A stretch of 64,000 nt of DNA from Chrysogorgia sp. JL179-B06. Taxonomy: Eukaryota > Cnidaria > Anthozoa > Scleralcyonacea > Chrysogorgiidae. The stretch spans positions 5,618,001 to 5,682,000 of the forward strand of contig JAYKKM010000450.1 of assembly GCA_035772405.1 (NCBI GenBank), in the 5' to 3' direction. Numbering within the stretch: position 1 is the stretch's first letter; each line of letters begins with the position of its first letter. A program made the translations under genes and the position numbers. Below are positions 46,700 to 57,250 of this stretch, in pieces. The notes under the pieces are model-generated. The model was not told the DNA's origin, did no database searches, and worked only from the letters and a program-made list of their open reading frames with translations.

Positions 46700-47290
46700 A
46701 TACGGAACTCGTTATGCAATTGCTATTGTATAATGTCCGTAATGCCGCAGACGGTACAGCCAGGGTCTTGCAGGCACCAACAGGGTCCTTTGCAGCTGAC
46801 AAGGATGACCTTTGAAGTATATGGAGGAGCTAAAGTCAACGAATGATACATGCAGAAATAATTGCAGATGTCTCGTAGGGGACGAGCGAACAGGCATGTC
46901 AGACAACAGTTGCTTCAAAGAGGCAGGAGGCAGATGACTCTCAGATGACACTCAGATGACTCTCAGATGACTCTCAGATGACACTCTTGGAGCTGGCAAG
47001 GATGCGGAGGAGCTAAAGTCCACGAATGATACATGCAGATGTCTCATAGGGGAAGAGCGAACAGCATTAATGTCAGGCAACGGTTACTTCAAAGAGGCAG
47101 GAGGCAGATGACTCTCAGATGACTCTCAGATGACACTCTTGGAGCTGGCAAGGATGCGGAGGAGTTAAAGTCCACGAATGATACATGCAGATGTTTCATA
47201 GGGGAAGAGAGAACAGACATGTCAGGGAACGGTTGTTTCAATGAGGCAGGAGGCAGATCATTAGGAGAACAATAACTCACTGCGAAATAG
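46700..47290 (+). repeat. Degenerate tandem repeat, about 150-bp units
   Basis: Three diverged units share 'gctaaagtc', 'acgaatgatacatgcag', 'gaggcaggaggcagatgac' and a nested 'agatgactctc' series (about 46790-46925, 46985-47112, 47142-47265). The minus-strand frames across it only reflect the repeats. Confidence 0.8.
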
Positions 47291-47925
47291 GGCTAATACT
47301 GAAAGGTTATTTCAAGAATGGCCTACACAGTTGTTGATGAGGAAGGCAATGACAATCCCTATTCCATAGGATTTGACTGAGATTTATGTCTTCGAACCTT
47401 CGCCGCACGATGGATGATGATTACCCTGCGGTGCATTCCGTAAAGGTCGTTCTGATTTCGTAGCTGGGTAACTCGAGTTATGCGAATGAGGATTACCATG
47501 GTGGCAGGAGGATTATTTGTGATTTATTGTGACTTGTATTAAGTTTGCGGTATATGATTACGACAGAATACTTAGTATCGATATTAGAAGTAAGATGAGT
47601 TTTAAACATGCCTAGTCTATTCTTTGTAACAATTTGTACACTGGATGATAACATCCCCACATGTCCACAAATAAAACCAACATCCCAACTATGTAAGGGT
47701 AACGATCGCCAAGTATCTAAGTTTGACACCAGTTAAAATGTTGAAAATATTTTGTTGCGGTGATTTGTTGCAACTGTCGTACTGCAACATGTATAATTCA
47801 TCTGTAGACATGACACAATATACATAATATTAATACCTAGATAATCCATCGTAGGAAGATTCTATTCCCTCAATATATATGTTATAATTCATCTATGGAT
47901 TAATTTAAAGCCGTCTTGTATATTA
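47291..47925. other. Spacer, nothing recognised
   Basis: About 630 bp between the tandem repeats and the next ORF. I see no splice-flanked coding segment or repeat ends. Confidence 0.45.
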
Positions 47926-48294
47926 TCATTTAAATACAAGAGCCATCTTATTAAAAATATCGCTGGAAGTCAACCACTCTCTTTCAGAAGCGTCTAAATT
48001 GTTCTCTTTGTTGTAAAATTGTTTCCAAGTACTCTTGCAAGGGTCTTCCGATAGCGAGCCCGGATCTTGAGTGACCTGTTTCAAATGTACTAACAATTGA
48101 TTCGTCATTAAAGTATTACGAGAGGAATCTATAGTTTCATTTTCAGCGAGTTCTTTCTTTTCATTTAAAGCAATCTTTTTTCGAATACGTCGAAGTGTGT
48201 CCTCCGGGGCCTTTATTTTCTTCATTGGGCAAATATCTTGCAGCTGGTACGGAGTAGCTAAAACCTGTGGTCGGAGTAAATCCTTTTCGTTCAT
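47926..48294 (-). CDS. Doubtful 122-residue protein or last exon
   Basis: A single frame encodes a basic, Lys/Glu-rich product (APEDTLRRIRKKIALNEKK, then NQLLVHLKQVTQDPG) ending KMALVFK. It resembles a real hydrophilic protein but I recognise no family. Its ATG follows 'attattttag', which could be either a leader or a splice acceptor. Just upstream, a different frame reads GSKPVFVAPKWREKQEKRK, also protein-like; joining the two would need a 31-bp intron or a frameshift. It may be the 3' exon of a longer minus-strand gene or a decayed one. Confidence 0.4.
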   Translation of the reverse strand: MNEKDLLRPQVLATPYQLQDICPMKKIKAPEDTLRRIRKKIALNEKKELAENETIDSSRNTLMTNQLLVHLKQVTQDPGSLSEDPCKSTWKQFYNKENNLDASEREWLTSSDIFNKMALVFK

Positions 48295-48399
48295 CTAAAA
48301 TAATTCCTTGTCTCTCTGATGTCACCTTTCCTTTTTTCTTGTTTTTCTCTCCACTTGGGTGCGACAAAAACTGGTTTTGAACCTTTGGTCTCACTTTTC

Positions 48400-49402
48400 A
48401 GCACTGGAAGATGACGCTGCGGCGATTATTTTAATATTTCTTGAGCCCTGAATGAAACATGAACAAACATAATTTGTATAGCCCTCAAGCTCCACAAATA
48501 ATTAAGCTGACAAACAGCTAAATTACGAAGCAGCAACGCTAAAATAATTAAAACTGATGAGCTGACATGTTAGGCCAAGTTCTTTTTGTTGTAACTTTAG
48601 TTGCGTGGTACCTCACATCGGAACTTTCTCGAACTGTGAAAACTTTTGACCAAAAATTAACATAACTCTAATTTATTAGCAACTCGTTAATTAAAATCTA
48701 TATGTAAACAAGATTTTTAGCTTGGATTAAAAGTTAAGCATAGATTCGTAGAGGGCGGTTTTGCGTAAAAAGTTTAAACATTTACAGAAAGAATATTGAA
48801 CAAAATTATAGTTTAAAATAATCAGGGTTATACACACTCATCAAAATAGTTCAAAACAAATGAATTATGTTTCAAACAAGCCAACGACGATAGGATAGTA
48901 TACACTTGTAATTAATAAATAATTATATTCAGTGACAGATATGTCAAAATTATTAAAGCCTTTGTTAGTTCTACACAAGTACAGTGAAAGCCTTTGTTTT
49001 ATAACATAGACAATAATGAAACTCGTGGCAAATCTCACAGAAAGTGTATTAGAGCAAAGTGAACTTTAACTAAATTTAAGCAATATAGTCAAACTTTTGA
49101 CGAATCGAATAAATTCCAGCTTGGGCAGCTGTATCAGAAGCCAGCCAACCTTATTTAATATTATTGATATTACATGACGTTTTCATAATTTGACGAATCG
49201 GAGCTTTAGAGCTTGGGCTGCTGTGTATCACAAACCTTCATTATATTGAGATTACATGACGTTTTACATACTCGAGTTCAAAAGGTAAACGAGCTGAACA
49301 TGCTTTTTTTTTTCAAGTAACAAATTATCTTTTTTATCAGGTATTTCGAATTGTTTTTCAGAGAGCTAATAAGTGACTTTCTTGATAGGTATTTGTGAAA
49401 AT
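48400..49402. other. AUH upstream region
   Basis: About 1 kb of AT-rich sequence. Two similar segments with 'acgaatcgaataaattcc' or 'gacgaatcggagc' plus 'attacatgacgtttt' occur at about 49095-49185 and 49190-49265, a diverged direct duplication. 'tgacgttt' sites could be CRE-like, but this is speculative. The AUH promoter should be here. Confidence 0.45.
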
Positions 49403-51408
49403 ATGGCTGGCCTCGCTCTCATGACGGCAGCACGTGAAGTGAAATTCCTTGGTGGTGCTTTGTTTTGCCATTGTAGGAAAAGTCTTATTTTTAAAGGAAG
49501 ACATAATTTTGTATCGAATGCCGAACAAGATGAATTTAAATTTGAGGTCTTAAAGGATGAACTGGAAGGTGTGTTTAATAATTTATATTAATTATCGATG
49601 TGTCGTGACGTCATCGAGCGAACGAGGGGTTGTTGCGTACACGTATCTTTGATATATTTTGTTCCACAGGAATTGCTGTATTTACAATGAATAGACCTAG
49701 TACAAAAAATGGTATTAGCAGGAATCTCCTCACTCAGGTACCCAATATAATGTAATAAAATGATTAAATATTAATAAAGTTATAAATTATCATATAGGAC
49801 CACAGTATACAGTATCAATATTTTCTTTTATTATCCTATAGTTTACAAATGCATTAGACGCAGTCAAATTTGGAAATGATCTCCGTGTCTTTATTCTGAA
49901 AAGTGATGTTCCAGGTACAATATATTGTTGACAAAATTGTAAAAAATAATAATAAAAAATAATGTGCTGGAGTATGCTGTTGTGTTAAAAACCTGCACAG
50001 TAAGTTTATTATTTTTTTTTATTCCTTGAAGGTTATTAATGTATTGATAGTGATCAGGGGTGTTGTCAAGGGGGGATAGGGGGACAAGCTCCCCTCCCAC
50101 TTTTCTTTAAGACCAGTTTTGAAATTCACCTAAATCTGGTGAGAAATGCTTGGGGGCTGTAAGGGTTAATGGTGCTAGGTCCACATAATACATTGACTTA
50201 CAAACAACCATTAAATTAGGTGGAGCACTTCTGCTGGAAACCAAGCTATTCTACCTGGTTTCCAAGCCATTTCACCAAGTTGTAGCAATGTCTGCGATGA
50301 TGTCATCATTTTGTCCCCCTACTTCTCCAGATCTGGCAATGCCACTGATAGTGATGACTTTATGATGTAGGTGTATTTTGTGCTGGAGCTGATCTCAAAG
50401 AAAGAGCCCAGATGAAAATGGAAGATGTGGGTCGGTTTGTTTCTGGAGCTAGGCATCTATTAACTGAGCTGAGTGATTTACCTATACCAACAATTGCTGC
50501 TTTAGATGGTCTTGCTTTGGGTGGAGGCCTTGAGTTGGCTTTGGCATGTGATTTTAGGGTTGCTGGACATACTTCAAAAATTGGTCTTGTGGAGACACGT
50601 TTAGCAATTATTCCTGGTGGAGGTATTTCTCTTTAATTGTGGCTCATTATTTAGAGTTCTACCAGTTTGTGTTCTGACAAAATTGCAACTATTTATTGTA
50701 CCACATCATTGGCTCATTGCCAATTTGTTTTGTTAAAATTGTAATCATCTAGGTGGAACCCAAAGATTACCAAGGCTTGTTGGACTATCGAAAGCTAAAG
50801 AATTAATATTTACAGCCCGTGTCCTTGATGGATTGGAAGCAGAAAAAATTGGTTTGGTTGACTATGTTGTTGATCAGAATGAAGAAGGTACCATGGCATA
50901 TAAAAAAGCTTTGGAATTAGCTTTGGAAATATTACCTCAAGGTCCTATAGCTCTTAAAATGGCCAAAAATGCCATCAACAGAGGAATAGAGGTATGATAT
51001 ACATGATTATAGATGATAACAGGATTTTTAAGATCAATCGTCAAGATAGGTTACTGTTTGTGAGAACCAGACGTGGTCATAATGGGTTATTGAGCTACCA
51101 AGGGTTTGCTTGGAGAGCAATGTGTGTTCTACCCAACTGTGGTTTGGAAATAAGCTTTAGACAAACATCTTTTTCAGGTTGATTTGATATCTGGTTTAAA
51201 GTTTGAAGAAGCATGTTATGCTCAGGTAAGCATATGTGTTATTTGTTGATGTTGTTCAAGGTTCAAAATTTAAGGGTGTTTCACATCTGTTGGAAACATT
51301 CATTATAATTATCTTTAATAACATTTTAAGGTGATTCCCACAAAAGACAGATTAGAAGGGTTAAAAGCTTTCAAAGAAAAGAGAAAACCTGTTTACAAAG
51401 GCGAATAA
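49403..51408 (+). CDS. AUH: AUH, methylglutaconyl-CoA hydratase
   Basis: Seven exons join in frame to 307 residues: 49403-49568, 49670-49737, 49842-49914, 50371-50622, 50753-50991, 51178-51225, 51331-51408. AUH hydrates 3-methylglutaconyl-CoA in mitochondrial leucine breakdown. The crotonase core is clear: [11 protein letters not shown], the oxyanion-hole block [42 protein letters not shown] (split by intron 4), FTARVLDG and the C-terminal [12 protein letters not shown]. The N-terminal ~45 residues are basic and hydroxylated with few acids, as in a mitochondrial presequence. Human AUH is 339 residues; the shorter leader explains the difference. The Lys-rich helix used by human AUH for AU-rich RNA binding reads [19 protein letters not shown] here, with few lysines. 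AATAAA lies at 51591. Confidence 0.95.
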
Positions 51409-51881
51409 AAAGAGAATAGAGAGCAGGTATATATTGCAAGACTTTTTAATTTTTTTGATGAAAATATTTCCAGGAGATAACATTGCTATAAAGTATTTAA
51501 ATTTATAGTATACCTGTATTGGAATATCAGAAACTGTACACTGATATACTGTTGATATTTAAATTTTATTAAATTGTTCTGCAGTATTGTAATAAACTTA
51601 TAGTTTGATTGAGTGACCTGCAAAGATATTGTTTAACATCCACTGAGATTTTTTTAATATGTTTAAGAGTAAGTACCAAAAAGCAAGTCTTAACTCATTA
51701 ATATCTTTAGATGAATGTTTCCTAATTAAAATAATACTATATACAATAATTTTTACAACATTTGAAAAAATTTCAAACATATTTTTCTCAGGAGGAGTAT
51801 AATAGTTTATGCAAATGTTACATGTTTTTATTGACAGGAAAATCATATTAGCTGTTCGTATGATATATGTTGTTGTCACTG

Positions 51882-53824
51882 TCATGACTTTTTTGTTCGT
51901 TTATCCTTGAATTTTTGGTATTCCAACTGGCTATCACTCTTTGGAGAAGCATTCAAAATAAGTTCAATCTTTCTAACAATTTCACCTTAAAACAAGAAAA
52001 CATTTTTGTAAGTCCATAATAATTATTTACTCCAATAGGAAACACAGAAAATAATGAGGGATGCTATTGTGTAAACCTGCAAACAGAGTTGAGCATTCAA
52101 AGTCATAACTCTTGAAATCATGATGATTTGCCGCAGTACAATAAATTATTCTGAAAATTGAACGGTTTCCACTCTTCTTAATTACTTCTGAATCTACAAC
52201 ATAATCCATTTCAATCGTGACCTAGCAATTAAAATAAACATTATTACACAATTATCTAAACACAGTATTATTTGTTGAACAAACTGTCCTTGTGTAAAAC
52301 TTACAGCTTTTGGAGAACGATTCAAAAATGATGTCCTTTGGCTGGGTTGTGTAGCTTGGTGAATTTCAATATTTTTTTTATCAATTCCTAAACAGCATTG
52401 TGCAAAAGAAACGTGTTGGGTTGATGTTTCAACATACAAATTTTCATTATATGTGTGAAGTTGATCGTCCAGGTTGTTGTAGTCTTGAGAAAGACTGTTG
52501 TTGGCGACTGACGTTTCGACGGCCTCAGCGGCAGTCATCTTCAGAGTCAAGTAAAGCGTGTTTGTCAGGGTTTACCTCTGGTTCATTACGTCATCATTTG
52601 TTTTTGATATAATTAGTGCGAGTGGTTATTAGTTAGTGTTACGTACTAGTTGGGAGAAGTTGTTTCTGAGTTCACCTCTGGTGATCATTTTGTTTATTCT
52701 CATTACCTCTATACTAGGTTGACCATTGATATTATTAGGAGAAGTTGGATACTGATCACCCATGAGGCTTGAAGGGTTGTAATATTGTTAAAATAAATAA
52801 ATGTAATAATGGCATACAGTACCTAACTGTACTTCACTTGTTGCACGGAAACGATGAAGCATAGTCACTTTAAATGACTAAAAAACAAAAAGTCACAGAG
52901 GTTAATGTCATAATACCAGGTTTAATAATTGCACCAGGAAAACAGAATTGACAGCAGTCTTGTGGGGTTATGGAAGTGTGGGACAACTGCTCCATTCTGA
53001 TATATATGCAATCGTTGGAGCTGGGCCCTGAGTAGGTATTGTCAGGGCAAACACTCCTTAGATGCAGGATGCCAAGGGGCTTCACTGTCTGTATTGAGAT
53101 GGACTTTGTTGTAGATCAATTGCGGCTCTGAACACAGAGAGTAAAACCTTATAATATTGACAAATGGATGTATGTTGTATAGAAGCTTGCTTGGTATCAT
53201 CCATTAACTCTAATTTTTATTGTTAAAAATTGTCATTTAAAATATTATAATTGTATATCCATGAAATGTGTATCCTTGTACTTGTTTTGTGTGTTACCTT
53301 ATATTGTGAACTTGTGAAAAACTCTTGATCTTGTATTTCCTTCCCATTCTTATCTTTATCAGCATCCTTTTTGTTATTAGCTAAAAATGAGATTATAAGG
53401 ACTTGTTTTTTTAAATACTTATTCAGTGAAAAATGATAGAATATTTAAGGGAAAGACAAATAAAAAATATGTCCTTACGGATACTTGTACGTTTTACAAG
53501 TTGGAATTGCAGCGTTTGCATGCTGTCAAGGGTGTCATCCAAACTTATGGCAGTACCAGGGTCACCTTTTTTCACCAAAACATACTCATGACCTGAAAAT
53601 AACATAATGAAGAGTAAAATTATTATAATTAATTTAAATTAATTTAAATAAATTAATTAAACAATTTAAATTAATTAATTTAAATTCATTTGCAAAGCCC
53701 TTTTTTAATAACCACACCTGTTCTTTTTAACCCTCGTTTCTTCAACATTTTTTCCATCACAACCCCCATATCTAGATCCCACTTGTTCACTGCGAATTTT
53801 GAAGAGCCGCGTTTTTCTTCACAC
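51882..53824 (-). CDS. MAPKAP1: MAPKAP1/SIN1, mTORC2 subunit, 3' part
   Basis: Seven exons (minus strand, 5' to 3'): 53718-53824, 53479-53592, 53298-53380, 52823-52877, 52305-52387, 52077-52221, 51882-51985. They keep phase and encode 229 C-terminal residues. The Ras-binding-like domain reads WDLDMGVVMEKMLKKRG...GHEYVLVKKGDPGTAISL, and the PH domain begins YKSFKVTMLHRFRATSEVQLG, continues LGIDKKNIEIH, and ends in the helix EIVRKIELILNASP. These match human SIN1 closely. SIN1 scaffolds mTORC2 and supports AKT phosphorylation; PH and RBD recruit it to membranes. No upstream exons (CRIM region) are found in the next 10 kb of this strand. Confidence 0.9.
52445..52680 (-). mobile_element. SINE-like repeat with intact hammerhead-like core (SIN1 intron)
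   Basis: On the minus strand the core is CTGAAGA (ending 52544), stem II GACTGCC/GGCCGTC with one mismatch, GAAAC and GTC (52510). AGTC after the cleavage site pairs with GACT just upstream (4-bp stem I). The 3' tail forms the 'gtcttgagaaagac' hairpin and ends 'gatcaacttcacac'. It shares 'tcattacgtca' and 'aattagtgcgagtgg' with the copy at 39000. Confidence 0.75.
52878..53297. other. SIN1 intron with a coding-like minus frame
   Basis: The 420-bp intron contains a minus-strand open frame (HLRSVCPDNTYSGPSSND...) that is probably a repeat remnant. The SIN1 exons on either side join perfectly without it (QYK to SFKV, both phase 0). Confidence 0.55.
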
Positions 53825-53924
53825 CTAAAGTGATTTTATATAATGAGAAATTGTATTGCAACTAACATTGTACACCTACATGTACTGTATAAGCTGAAAA
53901 CTAAACAATCAGACATAGTCTGAT

Positions 53925-54075
53925 ACTACTACTCCGACTTTAAAAAGTTTTTTGAACATAACTTTAAAAGGTACTGTCCATGACCCAATGTTTCAACACT
54001 CCAATTTAGTGTCTTCATCAGGGGTGATCATTGTAAAGTTGGATCCCTATTATACCCTCATAAAACCGATGATGA
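53925..54075 (-). mobile_element. SINE fragment with hammerhead-like core
   Basis: On the minus strand: CTGATGA (54015-54021), a stem II GACACT/AGTGTT, GAAAC and ATT (53987). The bases after ATT (GGGTCAT) match the 21237 SINE, as do the flanking 'gatcacccc' and 'ttcaaaaaactttttaaag'. The tRNA head is not evident here. Confidence 0.65.
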
Positions 54076-54538
54076 CGTTATCTATTAACAAGATGCAAAT
54101 AAGCTTCTGGTAATAAACCACCGTCATCACCATTCAATGGGGCGTGGGTGCTATTGATATATGCCAAGCCTCCAGACAACGTCTCTGATGGTACCGCAGA
54201 TTAGTGGTAATAATTTTGGAATTTTCCCATGCAATCTCTATACCATGCATAAAATCGGAGAGCCTTTTTGAATTTTTTCGCTAGTACGCGATGAAGTACG
54301 TACTAACAAATGTTGAGCCAGTTCTTAATAGCGCTGTGAAACTATAAGATGGATTATAATTATAAAGATGAATGACTTAGTACTGGCGTACTAACGTACT
54401 ATAAGCACCTCAAACTATGTGTTTATTTATTTCGTCTCTGTAATTCCAAGTCTGTTTTTCAAATTGCAATACGCAAAATATTGGAGATAACGTTCAAAAA
54501 TGTGTAAGACCAAACCGCAATTTGTCAAGTCAAACACG
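54076..54538. other. Spacer with one diverged satellite unit
   Basis: Unique sequence with a lone satellite-like unit at about 54369-54420 ('gatgaatgacttagtactgg' with 'gtactaacgtactat'), separated from the main array by about 120 bp. Confidence 0.6.
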
Positions 54539-55497
54539 GATGAATGACTTAGTACTGGCGTAATAACGTACTAAGCAATTTAAAACTATAAGATGAATGA
54601 CTTAGTACTGGCGTAATAACGTACTAAGCAATTTAAAACTATAAGATGAATGACTTAGTACTGGCGTAATAACGTACTAAGTAATTTAAAACTATAAGGT
54701 GAATGACTTAGTACTGGCGTAATAACGTACTAAGTAATTTAAAACTATAAGATGAATGACTTAGTACTGGCGTAATAACGTACTAAGTAATTTAAAACTA
54801 TAAGGTGAATGACTTAGTACTGGCGTAATAACGTACTAAGCAATTTAAAACTATAAGATGAATGACTTAGTACTGGCGTAATAACGTACTAAGTAATTTA
54901 AAACTATAAGGTGAATGACTTAGTACTGGCGTAATAACGTACTAAGTAATTTAAAACTATAAGGTGAATGACTTAGTACTGGCGTAATAACGTACTAAGT
55001 AATTTAAAACTATAAGGTGAATGACTTAGTACTGGCGTAATAACGTACTAAGTAATTTAAAACTATAAGATGAATGACTTAGTACTGGCGTAATAACGTA
55101 CTAAGTAATGTAAAACTATAAGGTGAATGACTTAGTACTGGCGTAATAACGTACTAAGTAATTTAAAACTATAAGGTGAATGACTTAGTACTGGCGTAAT
55201 AACGTACTAAGCAATTTAAAACTATAAGATGAATGACTTAGTACTGGCGTAATAACGTACTAAGCAATTTAAAACTATAAGATGAATGACTTATAGTACT
55301 GGCGTAATAACGTACTAAGTAATTTAAAACTATAAGATGAATGACTTAGTACTGGCGTAATAACGTACTAAGCAATTTAAAACTATAAGATGAATGACTT
55401 AGTACTGGCGTGTAATAACGTACTAAGCAATTTAAAACTATAAGATGAATGACTTAGTACTGGCGTAATAACGTACTAAGCAATTTAAAACTATAAG
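54539..55497 (+). repeat. 53-bp satellite array, about 18 units
   Basis: Highly homogeneous head-to-tail units of 53 bp starting 'gatgaatgacttagtactgg' and ending 'aatttaaaactataa'. Each unit holds an 8-bp inverted repeat, CTTAGTAC and GTACTAAG, around a 12-bp loop. Variants (gatgaa/ggtgaa, agcaatt/agtaatt) are scattered, and two units carry 2-bp insertions. It lies upstream of the visible SIN1 exons. Confidence 0.97.
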
Positions 55498-55912
55498 ATT
55501 AAAGACTTAATGGCCATTGTGTTTGGCGATATAGTGCTTGAGAGCTGAAGACGCAATATTTAAACGCAAATATTACAAATGCGTGATTGGTCTATAAAAA
55601 ATATCAGAATTTCACGACACTAGGACAAAAATAATGCACGTCAAGTAACAAGACTATAAAGCGCCAGGAAACACCGATTATATTTCGCGGCTTGCCTGCG
55701 GACACTTTGTTCTTATTAACGCTGGCGATCTATTGACAGACGCGAAAAAGCAGGCTCTAATGTTGAAAGATTTTATTGGTTGCTCGATCGAAGATTTCTC
55801 ACTTTGCTAAAGCAACGGAAAATGATAAATTGCAAGGATTTCTTTGGTAACTTTAAATAACTTGCAATGATTTTATTGGTTGTTTATCTGGAAGATTTCT
55901 CGCCTCGCTTAA

Positions 55913-56986
55913 AGAATGAGTATCAACCGTTATGCATTGCGCGCTTGTGTTTATGTTTAACATACGGAAATTCTACGCATATTTCACTTTGGTTTCATTT
56001 CACCAAACTTCAAACATAATTATAGTATTTAGCTTTAAAATTTTCACTGTCTGATTCGGACCCAGATTTAACTGTGTTGCGCTATGGCCCAGAAGATAAT
56101 CTAAACGTTTACGGATCACCAGTTTGCCAACAACCACCGGCACGCAAGAAGAAACAGTTGTCAGCGCGGCACCTCAAGAAGAAACAGTTGTCGGCTCAGT
56201 CGAATCCCAGTCGAGATGTTCATGCGGATCTAAAAAAGCAGCGTGTAAAAACAGGATCCAAGAAGAACAGGCAACCAGCGGAGATGCAATTGCTGGAAGA
56301 AATGCTTTTGAACGGCATCAAATCGCTGTTGGCGAAGGCGCGAAGCAAGGCAACAGATTACGGTAAATACACGTTTATTTCAAGTAAACATTCAATGGTT
56401 TACATTCTACCGTATATTTTATAGTTGTATTTGCTAATTTGCGGATATAAATGATAGACACGTTATCACTTATCATTTCAAGCACCCATTGAGTGCACCT
56501 GGATTATATAACCTTTCCATCCTTATAACTGCCGTACAACTTGATTTTGGCTTTGATGATGTCGTTCTTCGTGAATCGTGATTATTTAATAAATATTCAG
56601 CAAATTCACTGTGGGTCATGGTGGAAAACCCAAGTCGATTTCTTTTGGTAATCCACATGTCATATACGTGATCTCTTAGCTTAATTTGTTTAATTCCTTC
56701 ATCGTTTTAGGCCTACCGCGCTTTGGAGGCGACGCGCCAGGTAATACACACATGTTCAGGGGAAATTTTAACGGCGTACAGTCAAACGATGTTGCTAATA
56801 TGGCAATAATTACATATTCAACTTTCAATTTGCAGAAAAAACTAAAAATTTAATAATTCATATAGACGATGACTTGAATATTTACGGATGACTTCGCATT
56901 CCCACTTTGTTAAAGAAAGTCGCCATTTTCGGGTTGCCCTAAAATGGCCTCCAAGCGCGCAATGCATAACGGTTGATACTCATTCT
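55913..56986 (+). mobile_element. TTAA-inserted DNA transposon, 1,074 bp
   Basis: The ends are perfect 35-bp inverted repeats (55913-55947 and 56952-56986; left end 'agaatgagtatcaaccg'). TTAA flanks both sides (55909-55912 and 56987-56990). The paralogous repeat at 57591-57605 has the unoccupied site 'cgcttaagcaacgg' with a single TTAA. The insertion site is typical of piggyBac-type elements, but no DDD transposase is visible, so it is either non-autonomous or another TTAA-targeting group. It carries a coding-like segment. Confidence 0.9.
56041..56740 (+). pseudogene. Coding-like segment inside the TTAA element
   Basis: A frame from about 56041 to a GTAAAT donor after 56362 reads SDSDPDLTVLRYGPEDNL..., then Lys/Arg-rich, ending LLAKARSKATDY. 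It can splice in frame to 56711-56740 (GLPRFGGDAP). A 30-bp direct duplication starts at 56145 and 56175. The +1 frame is also open and contains CSCGSKKAACKN, a Cys-rich motif. No initiator or terminator is clear, so it may be a captured gene fragment or the remnant of an element protein. I recognise no family. Confidence 0.4.
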
Positions 56987-57250
56987 TTAAGCAACGGAAA
57001 CGGTGTGTCTCAGGCGCGTAGCCGACAGTAGCTGCTTTGGCCGCTATACTTCTTTGCACGACTTTAAATACCATTCTCCGCCTTTATTTACCAAATTTAT
57101 TTTTAAACTACTGTTTTTTTTACTTTGGGAGTTATTGAATCTGATGGTTACTGCTTCTCTCAAAATGCAGGAAATAGCGCATAAAATCAAAACATTTCGG
57201 GGACCATGATCCCCCGGACCCCTTAGATGTTTAGCTAAGGTATACAAATA

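Larger units (their letters stand above)
55582..57012 (+). repeat. Dispersed repeat copy 1, interrupted by the TTAA element
   Basis: 55582-55912 plus 56987-57012 match 57251-57620 at high identity ('gattggtctataaaaaa', 'cgcggcttgcctgcggaca', 'tgctcgatcgaagatttctc'). The match resumes directly after the transposon at 'ttaagcaacggaaac'. Confidence 0.88.

Noticed and set aside
52870..53085. Extra SIN1 exon (HLRSVCPDNTYS...)
   Set aside because: The neighbouring SIN1 exons join in phase 0 exactly as the family sequence requires, and this frame is preceded by an in-frame stop without a good acceptor.
54539..55497. CRISPR-like regular repeat array
   Set aside because: The units are contiguous 53-bp head-to-tail copies with no variable spacers, and the DNA is eukaryotic. 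It is a satellite.
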